DNA of 64,000 nt from Hetaerina americana (lineage: Eukaryota; Arthropoda; Insecta; Odonata; Calopterygidae), in the NCBI GenBank assembly GCA_022747635.1, contig JAKTNV010000010.1:43081527-43145526 (forward strand). Direction: 5' to 3'. Below are positions 1 to 12,029 of this stretch, in pieces (positions within the stretch are counted from its first letter, which is position 1; the number at the start of each line of letters is the position of its first letter). The notes under the pieces were generated by a model. The model saw nothing but the letters and a program-made list of their open reading frames with translations, was not told the DNA's origin and made no database searches. A program made the position numbers and the translations under genes.

Positions 1-406
1 AATATGAACTGTAAAATGGAAGTAAATGAGCATATTGCTTTTTATGATTGCCATGTATTATCCTCAAACTGAGGTAATTAAGTGCTGTATTCCCTGGGGC
101 ATGAGATGCCTTGTAATTGTTCAGGTTAGAAATTATGAGAAATACGTGGATGGCATTGAAAAAAATCAAGAATTTTTATGCCAACGAATATTTTATATGA
201 CTAGTTTTCAATTTATTTAGCAAAGATTCTGGTACATGTGTAGTAAATAATTGACAGAATTGATTTCATATCAAGTTGATGTTAAGAAAGGTCATTTATT
301 GGAGAACTAAGGGAAATGGATCAGAATTGGTTAAGTGATATATCAGGAAAGATATGTATCTCTTGTACTAATTATGTTTTTTTAATCTTTCTTTTTTCAA
401 CGACAG
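1..406 (+). other. Striatin intron, 3' part of an upstream intron
   Basis: AT-rich sequence ending in a polypyrimidine tract and CAG acceptor. I see no repeat or coding signal in it. Confidence 0.7.
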
Positions 407-611
407 GATGTGGAGAATAACGTGTCAGGACGTCAAATCAATCGAGTTGTGTGTCATCCAACTTTACCTCTCACTGTGACTGCACATGAGGATCGTCACA
501 TTCGATTCTTCGACAACTCGTCTGGCAAATTGGTGCATGCAATGGTTGCACATCTCGATGCTGTCACATCCCTTGCTGTGGATCCCAATGGCTTGTATCT
601 TCTCTCTGGAA
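407..611 (+). CDS. Cka/STRN: Striatin penultimate coding exon
   Basis: The acceptor is a T-rich tract ending in CGACAG at 406. The exon opens in frame with GAT GTG GAG and has 68 codons plus one base. The donor is A|GTGAGT after 611. It encodes the blade containing GRQINRVV and TAHEDRHIRFFDN, ending at LLSG before the split Ser codon. Confidence 0.93.
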
Positions 612-3600
612 GTGAGTACAGTAATTAGGTTTAATTTTTATCTAGCTGGAGGTAAAAATTAGTTTTAGTGGAAATCCCCCTGAGTTACAGGCCAATTTAT
701 ATACTCATTGAATTTAATATTTTTTGTTTAGCTTGAAAAACTTAGTTTTAAAGGAGAGAAAAAAATTGCTATGATTGAATGGAAGGGTAAGCATAAGGAT
801 ATGTAGAAATTCAATATTTACATTGAGGTTCACCGTAAACAACAGTTATCCAATATTTGTGGTGGCTTTTTATGATTAAAATACACTTTGAGGCTTTACG
901 CTGTGTGTCCACATCTCTCCAGGAAATATGGGGAAAATCCAGGGGTTAGCCTACTTCAGAAAAACCTAGAAATTCTCACATGAACTGAGTAATTATCTCT
1001 ATGATTTCCTTGCATTCTTAAGTAATTGAGGATGATGAGTGTGACTTGCTTCTTAGTAGTCTTACCCACTCATGGAACTGTGGGCCTCGACTCTACATTC
1101 CTTAACATGCCACCCTGAAGTTTCAATCATTGCCTGTTGATATCTCAAAAGTGAAATTTTCTCCTTGGAAATTTTGTTCACTTTTATTTGTGTTAGAAGG
1201 ATAATTAGCTCTGCATTGCTGTCAAGGTTACTTATGAAAGGCTACTACTACCTACTGCCAAGGTTACTTTACAAAAATGGCTTGGTGGTCAAACATTTTC
1301 CGCCTGTGAAGTAGTTATGTCAGCAGTTAATGGCTATTTTGAGGAGCAAGACAGTTCTTATTATAAAAAGGGTATCAAACTTATTGAACGTCACTGGGAA
1401 AAGTGTATAGAGCTGATAGGAGATTATGTTGAAAAATAAATACACTTTTTTCCAAAATCTTTGTATTTTCTTTGTTGGCTCAGGTACTTAGGGATTACCC
1501 TCGTAAGTTTGCATTCTACTCGCCGTTGATAGTTTTTTTTCTTTTTCAAGATAGTCAATGAAAATTATCCCACCTGCATCCCAAAAAACTGATGCCATGA
1601 CCTTGCCTGCAGATGAAACGGTCTTCGCCTTCTTTGGAGCCGGTTGTCCCTTTTGAATCCATTTGTTAATTGTTCTTTTTTCTTGGGTATGAAGTAATGG
1701 ACCCATGTTTCATCCATGGTTATGACACAGGACAAAAATTCTGCTTTGTTGCTGTGAAACTTTGCTAAACAGTCAATTGAAACATCTTCACGACACTGGT
1801 GTTGCTCGAGTGTGAACAAACATGGCACCCATCTTGCACACAGCTTTCTCATATCCAAATTTTCAGTTAATATACGACACACTGCACTTTTTGAAATGCC
1901 TATTATGTCTACTAGCTTGCGCACTTTCAGTTGACAATCATCCAGTATCACTTAGGGGATTTTCTTCACTGTTTCTGGAGTCGTTACCTCATTTGGTCGA
2001 CCAATGCGATGCTCATGTTGACAGGTCGTACGTTTAAACTCTGCTACCCAATATTTTACTGTTGTAAATAAAGGAGCAGACTCACCCAGAGTAGAATCCA
2101 GCCCAGTTTTAATATTGGTTGGGCTGAGGCCTTTTAAATAAAAGTATTGTATCGCATAATGATGACCAATTTCCTCCATTTTCATAAATTCACTGAAAAC
2201 GTTCACTATTGATGGCTACCAAACAAATACTAAACGACATAGCTTCTTCTAACTTGAAACGTATGCTTTATAGATTGCATACTTTCCAATACAGTGATAT
2301 TCTTCAAACAACTACCGTCATCTCTAGGTCAGGCCGGGTTCTTCTGGGCCTTCCCATATAGTTCACGTATTTTTGACATGGCAATGACATGTTTGTGGAC
2401 GTGCATTATCTTGATGAAAGACGACTTTCTTCGTTGCCAAATCTGGCCTTTTTTGTTTATCTTTTCTGTAATAGGTACAGGAGGTAGGTGTATTAATTTC
2501 CAGTAATTTGTGGAAAGATAATCTATCTGCAGACTTCCTTTTACAACCCAGAAAACTGAAGCCATCACTTTTCCAGCTTACCGTATTGCCTTTGCTTCTT
2601 TGGTGGTGCTGAATCAACATGTTTCAAATGCTTTGACTGCTGTGTTGTCTTGGAGTATAGTAGTGAACCCAAGTTTCATCTGCAGTCAAAAACCAAAAAA
2701 TCACAGAAAATCTTTTTATTGCTCTCAAAATGGTTCAAATATTATTTGTAAAATTTCCATTCTGATGCAGATGTGATCCTGCGTCAAAAGTCCATCTAGC
2801 AGATAATTTTCTCATATCCAAATCCACTGTTAAAATGAGGCCATTTGAATGAGATCCCTACAGCTTCAGCAATTTCTTGCCCTTTCAATTGGCGATCCTC
2901 CATTACAATTTCATGCACTTCTGCAATAATTTCTGCGGTAGTGGTACATTTTGGCCAACCAGTTTTCAGATCATCATCATCTAAGCTGTCTGAACCAAAC
3001 TTAATCTTGTTTGTCCACTTGGCATCAGTTGAATATGAATGAGTAGAGTCCCCCAGAGTGTTCGAAAAGTCGGCATGAAATTCCTTTGCTTTTATACTTT
3101 TCTTTATGAAGAATTTAATCACTGCTTGAATCTCAGTTTTTTCTATCTTTACAAATCACTTGTTGGGAACAGCAATAGAAAGGCATCCACCCCTCAGATT
3201 TCTTCCCAGAGCACTGACACATTATGTGTTTACTCATAAAGGATTATTGAAGTTGAAACTAAACAACTTGGCTTTTCCACATAGAAATTTTCCTCGTAGA
3301 ATTTCTATGTGGAAAAGCCAAGTTGTTTAGTTTCAATTTTAATATGAAGATTTTCCACCAAGTGATGCCAGAAATTGTTTTATTCATGAAGGATTACTTA
3401 TTACTACCTGGGAAATGCGTTGCAATAGTGCTGACATCTAGTGATGATTCCAAGAATCTTTCAAACCTTTACATGTGTTCTTAAAGATTCAGAAGTAGTG
3501 AATTTTTGAGCAACTACACTCTCCAGTTGCTGAATTGGATTTGATTTATATATGCTCAACATCAACTGAATTCTGTTGTTTATATTAAGTGGTTACTCTT

Positions 3601-6600
3601 GTCATATCACAATAATGAGTGCTTTTCTTTATGCTTGTTGTCCAGCTTAAGATAGTGCAACTCTGCGTGTAATGTATGGAGTCATACACCCTGACAGACT
3701 AATATGAACACATTGATCTGAAGCTAGTCATTTCAAGGGGAAAATAAATTAAATATGCACAGTCAAAAGCTCAAATCATCAGGAACTAAATTATGGTGTT
3801 ATCCACCACTAGCCTCACTGAGGCAAGCGTCATTGGATTTAAGTCGTTTCGGCCAAGTTTCACTTAAGTCCATTCCCATGCCTTTTACCCTATTCTGAAT
3901 CTTCTTCACATTTTGTAACTTCTTCAGCAAACACCAGGATTGTGACAGTAGGTTCCCATCATAGCTGCATCCACTCCTCATCAAAATCAATATTTCAATC
4001 CTAAGATTGTTGTACTGCAGCCCTCTATTATTTTCTATTCATTGTTAATTCCCTCAACCTCTGTTAGCTTCTCTGTTTTATGTCCTTTGTATTTTCCTTA
4101 AGCACTTGTCTCTCGGTTTTCCTCGTGGGATTTTGCCTACAATTTCCTTTTTTTCTTCCGCTCTTTTATATTTGTCATTGTTTCTCACTTTGCGTATTAA
4201 TTTCATCTTCTGCATTCTCCTCCAGCACTGTTTTTTACACTTTAATTCATTGCTGGTCCTCTCTTCCGATGTTTAATGTCTGTGATCTGTAAAGTGCTAT
4301 GCTCTTGTAGTCCTCTGGTACTTTTCCATTGTTGTAGCCGTTTTTGTTTCCAGAAATAGTTAAGTTTCACTTTTTGGATTCCTTTATTTTCTTCTTGATT
4401 CTATTCTTCTGACTCTTCTTGACTTTGAGGTCTCTTATTTGAGTTGCTATCCATGGCTGTTTAGATATTGCTGCCTTATACATAAGTTGCTCATCTGCTA
4501 CTTCAGTTTTCATATTCTTTATTTCCTTCTGTTGTCCTTCAATGCTAGTTACATTTACTACTCCTATTTTTTTGCTGGTAATCATGGTGACGATTTCTCT
4601 TGCTTGCTTATCTTCCAGTATCTTTTGTGTTATATCTGGATGCCTGTGTCACTTTCTTCATCTTATTTTGTCTCAGTTGGCTGTTGATGACCGCCTGAAT
4701 GTGGTCTCAATTTATATCTGTGCTAGGGTAGCTATTACAGCTTAACTTGGTTTTTCTATCTTGCCCTAGCAAGGATGTAGCCATTTTGGTATCTTGCTCC
4801 GTCCCCCGGGTATCTTTCATGTGTATCTTCTTCTCTAATGTTGCTCAAAGAGGGTGTTTGTCTCTACCATATTTCTCTTGTGATAGAATAATATCAATTT
4901 TTCTCCCTTGGTGTTTTGTTTTCCCACAGTGTGTATTTAACAGGAAATATGACATCTTATTGTCTGACTTTTGGTGAGTGAAGAGGGCAGGAATTAAAGA
5001 CAATGCTGACTCATTCCCGCACTCAATCCCCTGGTAAACCCCCTGCTAGCCCACAGTCCTCAGATAGGAGGAAAGCAATTTAAACAAATTTAAATTAAAA
5101 CGATTTGAGGGCTAGCCAGCTAATGAGATTTTCAGTCTTTTGATGGAGAAAAAAGGCTTTGGTTAAAAAATCTGGGAAACCTTGAGAATTTCCATCTTCT
5201 TTATGAGTGGAGGTTCTTAATACTATCTACAATAATCAACCTGAAGGTTGGTTTCACCTAGCTCTTCCAGTACACTATTCACAAACAAAATAAATATGTT
5301 TATTTATAATGTGACTGAAAAGGAAATACTTAAGAAATGTTTTTAAAGAGTATTAGAGAATTGCAGTCTGCTTTTTTATTTTTTATGTTCTCCTTCATGG
5401 TAAATTAACCTCCTTGTGAAAGTCCGAGGGGGATTGCAAATTCTTCTGGATGTTACACATTGCCACCATTAGTGAGTCAATGAGGATTTTTTGTTTTACA
5501 TGGTGTTTTTTCTTCAGCAGCTGAATAACAAATTGTGGGTACATATATATGAGAAACTTTCATCCATGGACATGTATCACATTTTCCGGATTAGCATGTA
5601 TGGGAATTCAACCAAATCATAGGCCATAGCGAATTCATTTTTGTTTACTTTCAATAGAAATAAGGTTATGAAATGAAAACTTTAAAATTTTCTAACTAAA
5701 CGTATAAAAAATTCCAAGAATATTTTCTCATTTTTACATATCCAAAGTTCTTTTACCACAACACATTAATGATGTGAGCCATTACCAATGCAAGAGGTTT
5801 CATCTACGTCTACATCTACATCAATACTCTGCGAACTACCAAAAATGTGTGTGGCAGGGGGTGCAGCACCAGGAGGAAAGGGTAAGGGATAGGGTTTTTC
5901 AAATGGATGGGGAAAGGTAAGGGGAACCTGCAAAATAAATAAATAAACATACTCGTATTACCATGCGCATTCCCCGCCTTGAAGGTTAATGCTTGTAGTG
6001 TTGAGCTGACTCCTGAGGGATTTCAATTACAAGCATTCTGGTCTCTTATTGTTTTTGGAAAAAATGACCATTTAAACCTGTCAGTCTTGCAGTCTATCTC
6101 TCTAATCTTGTATTCGTGATCCCTTTGCCCGTAATACGTTAGGTTTCGTATTATGTTCTTGATGTCATTGGAAAAGGACCCATCTTTAAATGTTTTTAAT
6201 AAGACGTATAATATTGTAAACACCTCTGTGTAATGGAATCCCAGCCTAAATTTTCTAGCAAAGTAGTTACGATACTACGTTGGTATTAAGAATGTTTGAC
6301 AAATCTAACCCCCCTCTGCTGAACTTGATCTAATTCCAAAATCAAAATTATCTCCTGAGGATCGCATGTACTGGCAGCATACTCTAGGTGGGGCCTGACC
6401 AGGGCAAGAAAACATCGTTCCTTCACTTTTTCGTCGCATTTCCTAGCACTCGCTTTGCCAATCCCAATTTTTTATTAGCACAATGGCATATTTCTTGTAT
6501 GTGCTTTCCCCAGGATAGATCGTGAGTAATTGTTACTCCCAAGTATTTAAAGGAATCTACCCTTGTGATTTCTGTTTGTTTCACTTTGTAACTAAATGGG

Positions 6601-7236
6601 ATGGAATTACTCTTTTCCGAAAAATGTATTACTATGCATTTCTTCAAATTTAATTCCAACTGCCATGTATCACACCAAGTCTAAATTGCATCTAGTTCGT
6701 TAGCTAACGCGACTCTGTCTTTGTGACTTCGAATGTCCCCATAAATCACTGCATCGTCAGCAAAAAGACGGAGCCTGCTATTAACCACGGTGCTGAGGTC
6801 ATTTATGTAAATGAGGTTTAGGTGCATGTGTCTCACAGGGAGAGGTTTGTCTTCTTGTATATGTATCTAATGATTTCATATCATCTAATTGACAAATTAG
6901 AATCATATAATCATGAAATTTATGTTCATTAATTAAACATGAACATAATTTGATGAATAAGCTTGATTGTTCTATAGATACTATTGATGTAAGAATGATT
7001 TTTTTACTAGAAACCTGTGCCCCTACTCCTTACAAGAAAAAAATTCTGTTCTCTTCATTTACTCAGGCCATGACTGCAGCATTCGACTGTGGAACTTGGA
7101 CAATAAAACTTGTGTGCAAGAAATCACAGCACACCGGAAAAAGTTTGAGGAGAGCATCTTCGATGTGGCCTTCCATCCTTCCAAGCCGTACATAGCAAGT
7201 GCAGGGGCAGATGCGCTGGCAAAAGTGTTTGTGTGA
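407..7236 (+). CDS. Cka/STRN: Striatin (STRN/Cka) gene, last two coding exons (partial gene, 5' part outside window)
   Basis: Striatins are WD40 scaffold proteins and regulatory B''' subunits of PP2A. They hold the STRIPAK complex together with Mob, GCK kinases and STRIP at membranes and in the cytoplasm. Two exons (407-611 and 7067-7236) join in frame with a split AGC serine codon. They encode about 124 C-terminal residues covering the last WD repeats. Diagnostic strings are GRQINRVVCHP, TAHEDRHIRFFDN, VDPNGLYLLSGS, HDCSIRLWNLD, TAHRKKFEESIFDVAFHPS and the family's extreme C-terminus SAGADALAKVFV followed by TGA. The splice sites are canonical. The N-terminal caveolin-binding, coiled-coil and calmodulin-binding regions would lie upstream of this window. 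No frame damage is visible. The identification is firm; Cka is the Drosophila name. Confidence 0.95.
1278..1503 (+). mobile_element. Mariner transposase C-terminal end plus 3' terminal repeat (fragment)
   Basis: The + strand reads in frame from WLGGQTFSACE through AVNGYFEEQDSSYYKKGIK and HWEKCIELIGDYVEK to TAA at 1437-1439. This is the typical mariner carboxyl end. It is followed by AT-rich sequence and ATTACCCTCGTA ending at 1503, which reads as a mariner-type terminal repeat (TACGAGGGTAAT in reverse). Only the last 53 codons survive; the catalytic core is absent. It abuts a mariner piece of opposite orientation exactly at its terminal repeat. Confidence 0.75.
1504..2206 (-). pseudogene. Mariner transposase pseudogene, N-terminal two thirds
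   Basis: Read on the - strand, translation starts near 2206 with a DNA-binding region (YAIQYFYLKGLSPTNIKTGL, then YWVAEFKR and RIGRPNEV). It continues with DIIGISKSAVCRILTENL, MRKLCARWVP, the first catalytic block TMDETWVHYF (DE of the DDE/D triad) and KVMASVFWDAGGIIFIDYL. Several frameshifts and stops interrupt it. It breaks off near 1504, before the second catalytic aspartate. Tc1/mariner transposases cut and paste their own element; this copy cannot be active. Confidence 0.85.
2290..3122 (-). pseudogene. Second, different mariner transposase pseudogene
   Basis: The - strand reads from about 3122: SKLGDS-type helix-turn-helix region with WTNKIKFGSDSLDDDDLKTG, EIVMEDRQLKGQEIAEAVGIS, later VMASVFW-like MMASVFWVVKGSLQIDYL, then the second catalytic block VVFHQDNARPQT and KIRELYGKAQKNPA. 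Multiple stops and shifts occur. The carboxyl end after the HQDNA block is missing. Its sequence differs enough from the neighbour at 1504-2206 to be another mariner subfamily. Confidence 0.82.
3253..3336. repeat. Perfect palindrome, 37-bp arms with 10-nt loop
   Basis: Arms 3253-3289 and 3300-3336 are exact reverse complements; the loop is TTCCTCGTAG. The inner arm contains CTTTTCCACATAGAAAT, related to CTTTTCCATGTAGAAT at about 32087, next to a hammerhead-like core. The sequence after the palindrome (3345-3385) also resembles 32153-32190. It is therefore probably a deletion derivative of the same foldback family. Confidence 0.9.
4360..4960 (-). mobile_element. Possible LINE remnant (very decayed)
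   Basis: The - strand shows SKQPWIATQIRDLKVKKSQK followed by a lysine-rich stretch, like the PW(I/W)xxE(I/L)xxL(I/V)KxR segment between endonuclease and reverse transcriptase of non-LTR elements. Upstream it has RERKIDIILSQEK, like the endonuclease end. No catalytic motif is left, so this is a weak call. Confidence 0.3.
5801..6845 (-). mobile_element. 5'-truncated non-LTR retrotransposon (CR1/jockey-like) with 3' tail
   Basis: On the - strand from about 6830: NLIYINDLS, then RLRLFADDAVIYGD with the reverse-transcriptase FADD catalytic box at 6753-6764. Next come LNLKKCIVIHFSEKS, VDSFKYLGVTITHDLSWGKHI, KKLGLAKRVLG and ALVRPHLEYAAS. One in-frame stop lies shortly after LANELDAI, and a frameshift lies near 6300. 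Translation ends near 6000. The 3' untranslated part runs to a TGTAGATGTAGACGTAGATG tail at 5801-5822. Elements of this clade copy themselves through target-primed reverse transcription; this copy lost its 5' half and is dead. Confidence 0.85.
7067..7236 (+). CDS. Cka/STRN: Striatin terminal coding exon
   Basis: The acceptor is TTTACTCAG at 7066. The first two bases (GC) complete a serine codon, followed by HDCSIRLWNLDNKTCVQE and on to the conserved C-terminus ALAKVFV with stop TGA at 7234-7236. The final WD repeat closes the propeller. This exon sits in a GC-richer island next to a CpG-poor intron. Confidence 0.95.
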
Positions 7237-8935
7237 GAGTCGTGTGTGTGTTCCTTGGAAGCAGTTGAATGCTGATGTGCAAGAATTCTGGGACTGTGGT
7301 ATGTGTGTGGTGTTGTGCGCTGTGTAGTGCAGGCCGGGGAGGGGAGGAACGGGGCACCACATGTCTGTTGCTGCCCCTTCCTGGCCTCAGGAGGACTCTG
7401 CTGGAGCAGTTGGAGGGGAGGTGGGGGTCATCGGAGAGAAAAAGAGAGAGGAGAGGTGCCAGGGGAGGAGGGAGGGTAATGTGTCATATGGCACATGTGT
7501 AGGAATGGGTGGCTGCCGCTGGTCGGCATGATACCACCTCTGCCCCACCCCCACCCACCCCCTTTTCAGCTGCTACCCCTCCCCTACCATGGCATAATTT
7601 GTGGTTCCCCTCTGAAACTCCCTCCCTCCCTCCCCCTCCCCCATGCACACATGTACACGCCCCTTGAGGAAACCCCTCGGAGTATATATCATTGATTATG
7701 GAAAGAAAGGAACACTCTGCTCTTCTCTGCCCTTGCCTAATTCTAGGATCGTACTGTATATGTTAACTTATATGTCATACCAGTGGTGAATTAATTTGAG
7801 TGAATGGATTGTGCCTAGCAAAAGTGATGGCTGGACTGCTCCAAAAAAAATGCGGTGATTTGGGAGAAAAAGTGTGTATGTGTGCGTGTATGTGTATGTA
7901 TGTCTGGTGACAATGCTAAATAAGTCAGGCATAGTTAGGGCTGATATAAAACATGTGTGTCTAACTGTAAAAAAAAATGTATTTAGTAGAACTACTATGT
8001 AGCTCCAAGGTTATTATTGTTACTTTTGTCCACTTTTCATTGTATGTTCACGAATCCCACTATTCTGAAATTCTGGGGCCTACCCTATTTGAGCATAACT
8101 ATCTCACAAGTGGCTGCTCAGCATGATACTCTGTGAACTGACTTGTAATGGTTATGTGACCAAATAGAGCCCCATATTGCCTGGAAGTGCATTTAATGAG
8201 TGAATTTTTTGGGTATTGTATTTACAACCGTATCAAATGAGAAAAATTCTCTAAAATGATGGTTTTGGTATTTCAAAACCATTGACTTTTTTATTATTCT
8301 AATATATTTCCCTACCAACTCCTGACATTTTTGTTCCCATAACTTCATATTGTGATTTCCCATTTCTGATAAGCAAACAACGTGACTTTTGCCATATGCT
8401 GATACATTCTTTGATACAAAATATCCAAATGAACACTTCCCTTAGAGTCTGATTATGTGTGCATGTTGGAGTGATGGGAGTGTTTTTCTTGCATGGCTGT
8501 CAAGGTATTTCATTGAAAAATAATGCCTCTTCTAATCTTGGGTTGGATCTAAAATTCTGACGAATATGATTTGTTTTTTAATAATCTTTTGTGTAATGTT
8601 TACTTCCTTCAGGAAAGTTTTGTTACTTCAGTTTGATTTATTCCAGTGGAGTACATGTGGTAGATGCACCTAGAAAGCTTGCTGTTGGTAAGCATGTGTG
8701 CGAATGCAATATCCAGAGTGCCCAACTTTTCTGTGCGTTGCGTGTGTGAAAGAGCCTGAGTGAATGCATGAATGTGAGGATGGTTGCGTGAGGATTAAGC
8801 ACTTTGTGAATTTAGCTTTTGCTAGCAGTCAGCCTGTCTTGGCTGTGGCTGACTTCTACTTCCTTGTTTCAGGGATTGGAGAGGAAGGTTGGTCAGGTGG
8901 TGATGTAGGGTTTTTTTTAATGTGTATACATAATT

Positions 8936-8965
8936 ATAAATATATATATAAATAAATATATGCAT
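8936..8965. repeat. AT dinucleotide-rich simple repeat
   Basis: A run of TATA/AATA units within the presumed striatin 3' UTR, overlapping a candidate AATAAA at 8951-8956. Confidence 0.7.
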
Positions 8966-11900
8966 ATACAGATGAATTAATTAGCCTGATAATCTCAGGT
9001 CTTAACCTTGAAAAACAAGGTCTTCCCAGCAATGGGGTCTGAAAACATGAATTTAGAGGACCACTTTGTATCCTGCATACCAGCCCATTGTTTTAACTTA
9101 AAATAGAAAAGACAAGCAAACAGTCTGTCTGCTCTTGGTCTCTCTGTATCATGGTGACTGAAACTTATTTAATGTGAAACTTAATGCAAAATATTTGTTT
9201 TCCCTTCCCATATAGCTTTTTTTTAAAAAAAGCTGCTTGTAAATTGCAATAATCTAGTTAATTTTAATGGAATGTCACTCATCGTTTGGTAATAAATGCA
9301 TATGCACAGTGATTTTTTTGATTTGCCATTTTTAATTCATATGTTTTATTGCATGACATTTGAGATCCACCTCAACTTCTTATTGTTTATTATCCCATTG
9401 AAAATTCATTAAGAACCCAATCTCATTTTGATTTTATTTCCTTTTTATTAGTGGAAATTTTCACAGAAGTATGTTATACTTGTAGTTTACACCATCATCA
9501 CCCAACATTTTTAAAGATAGCCTATAAGCCACATTGTGTATTGCTTAAGTTAGTTGCAGCCAAACTTGACACAGAAGTAGCAGTGAGCAAGTCCTTTTGT
9601 GCAACTCAGTCTAGTTCACACATATGTGTTGAAAAACAAGGAATCGTACTATGTATGCACCGTGTGTATAACTGGACAATTTGTGGGATCAACATTGATG
9701 TTAAATTTTCACCATTGATCCCAATTTTCTCTGTTACATCATCAGACATTAGCTTTTCTGCCTTTGCAAAGGGGTGCAAAAATCATTCGAGGTATCTGGT
9801 GAGATAGGACTGATCAATTTAGTAGTGCCTCCAGCATCATGCATTCTAGAATGCCACCCCCATAAAAAAATGGTTATAATGAGTGGTTCCACTTGCCTCC
9901 TCTTGTTCACAGGACACTCAATTGTGGTTATCCATCTCCTTGAGACAACTACTACTGTTTCTTCTTGTTTGGTTGATTCCTTTATAGACTGATGTCAACA
10001 TATAGTATCCCTTGGCTCCCTCCTTCTCCATCCATTTTGTGACTTGTAGTTTACCATAGTTGAGTATGTTTATGTGGGGAGAAGGGAGTACAGGATATTA
10101 TTTAAGTGGGGAAGAGATAAAATTTTCAAAAAGCTGAGTGGACATTTCACAGCAAGTGGTGACCTTCAGTGGCAGATTGTGTGAAGAAAGTGTTTACTTT
10201 TCTAAGAAGAGAGGAAAGGTAAATGGAAGAAAGGAGAACCTTTTTAAATTTCAGTATCTTGTTGGTATTTTTGAATTAATTCATTTAGATTTAGGTGTTG
10301 GTTTACTCATTTCTTAATTACTCTTGTAAATCCGTATATCTGCTACTGATAGTCATCAGCTCTGAGTGTCAATAAAAGTGGTAGGTCATGAATGCATTAT
10401 TTTATTTGATTAATCTATTCAAAGTGAATCAGATTTAATTTTAATTGCTTAGTAATATATTTGGCACTTAAAAAGAGGTGCGATATATTTTAGCAGTTGT
10501 TTTCTGGAGCAAATAAGCTTCAAATCTGCACCATCTAGTGTGTTGTTATCACTAGTAATTTGATTTTTGTGCTGCATAAATGGACCAAGCTAACCTAACC
10601 GTGGTAGGTGATGGTTTTAAAATTTTTTACAAATTTCTGGCCTGGCCATGTATTATTCATTTTTCACAAGACTCAAAACTTGTATGCATTGCAGTTTGCT
10701 AACTATAGGCAACATCCGTGGAATAAAGGTGGAAATCAAGAAGAGAGATGCATTCAAATATTTATTTTTGCATACATGAGTCTTTCTTACCACAATTAGT
10801 CATATATAACAAGTGTGTTTGGTAAAGTTTCACTCTGCTTCAAAGGATGTATTTCATTTCCTAGTTGACTCGAGGTTAATCCGTTGGATTACTTAATCAA
10901 AATTAATTTCAAATACATTTTTCAGAGATGTTAATCGTTATAATTAAGTTCCCATGTTAAGAAAACTGATGAACAGAGAGGGAAATGAAACATCTTTTGT
11001 GTGCAGTGTTGAATTGTGGTTGACAGTTGATTTGCATTTACTTCAGTCTTAAAATGACTGAAATGAGTCAATTGACAATAGCAATCACCCGTATAGCTTA
11101 AGTTTCCAGATGCTGTGGCAAGTTGAGGGCAATCCAAAAGTATGCCATCAAAACATATTACCAATGTAGTGTTAACTTTGAAAACTAAGATTCATGGAAC
11201 TCTTTAATTTATTTACCAAACTTGTGCTTTGATTCCTTGGTGCCATTTGGAATTTGTTTTTCTAGCTGCATATCCCAATTCAACCAGGTGCTCAACACTA
11301 TTAAGCATTGCTCCAAAAAATTACCAGCAGAGAAGTGTTTTGTTTAATAAAAAGTTGTAAAAATAATGTTTCATATTATCTCATAGAAATGCAATTTTTT
11401 CATTTGTGAAACATGGTTTAATTAGATATCTCTAATAATTTAATTGTCAAAAATTATTCTGAAATTCTATAAGTGGGCTTTGTTCATTGTAAATTGAACA
11501 AATTGGTTGAAGGAGGGTAAAAATCAATGCAGTGTCTCACAATATAAGAAGACCTATTGAATGAGCAATATAAAAGAATTCCTCATTCAATTAGGTCATG
11601 CTGTGCCAGAGATTGGAGGGTAAGGTAGGACTAAACAACAATGGTGACCAAACCCAGTCGTCAGAAGGAACCTCTAACCCCATTTCAAATAAAAATTACC
11701 AGTAAAATATTTAGTTATTAATGGAGATTAAGCTAAGAAGTGAAGTGGTGATTAGTCTTTTGTCCATCCAAAATCTGCCTGCCAGCAATAATATTTAATG
11801 GAGATTGGTAAAATTAAGCAGGAATATTTATTTTTGCCCTTAATATGAAGGTTCAAATTATATTGCAACACATTGTGAAATTCAAGAAATAACTAATAGA

Positions 11901-12029
11901 AAGTTATCAAGATAAATTACCAATGACCATATCATTAAATGAATGAAAAGTTAAAATGGCATAAAAATTGAATTTGCCAAAGAAACTGTGGGAGATGCCT
12001 CAACAGTAACCTGGAGATTGCAATGCATT

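Larger units (their letters stand above)
612..7066 (+). other. Striatin last intron (6.5 kb), repeat-rich
   Basis: The donor is GTGAGT at 612 and the acceptor CAG at 7066. The intron contains mariner remnants at 1270-3122, a perfect palindrome at 3253-3336, a possible LINE scrap at about 4360-4960, a SINE tail scrap near 5235-5265 and a LINE 3' end at 5801-6845. The stretches 612-1260, 3400-4350 and 5270-5800 show nothing I can identify. Confidence 0.85.

Noticed and set aside
9451..9807. 118-codon open frame after the striatin gene
   Set aside because: It lies in the presumed 3' UTR/spacer and has no recognisable domain; chance frame.
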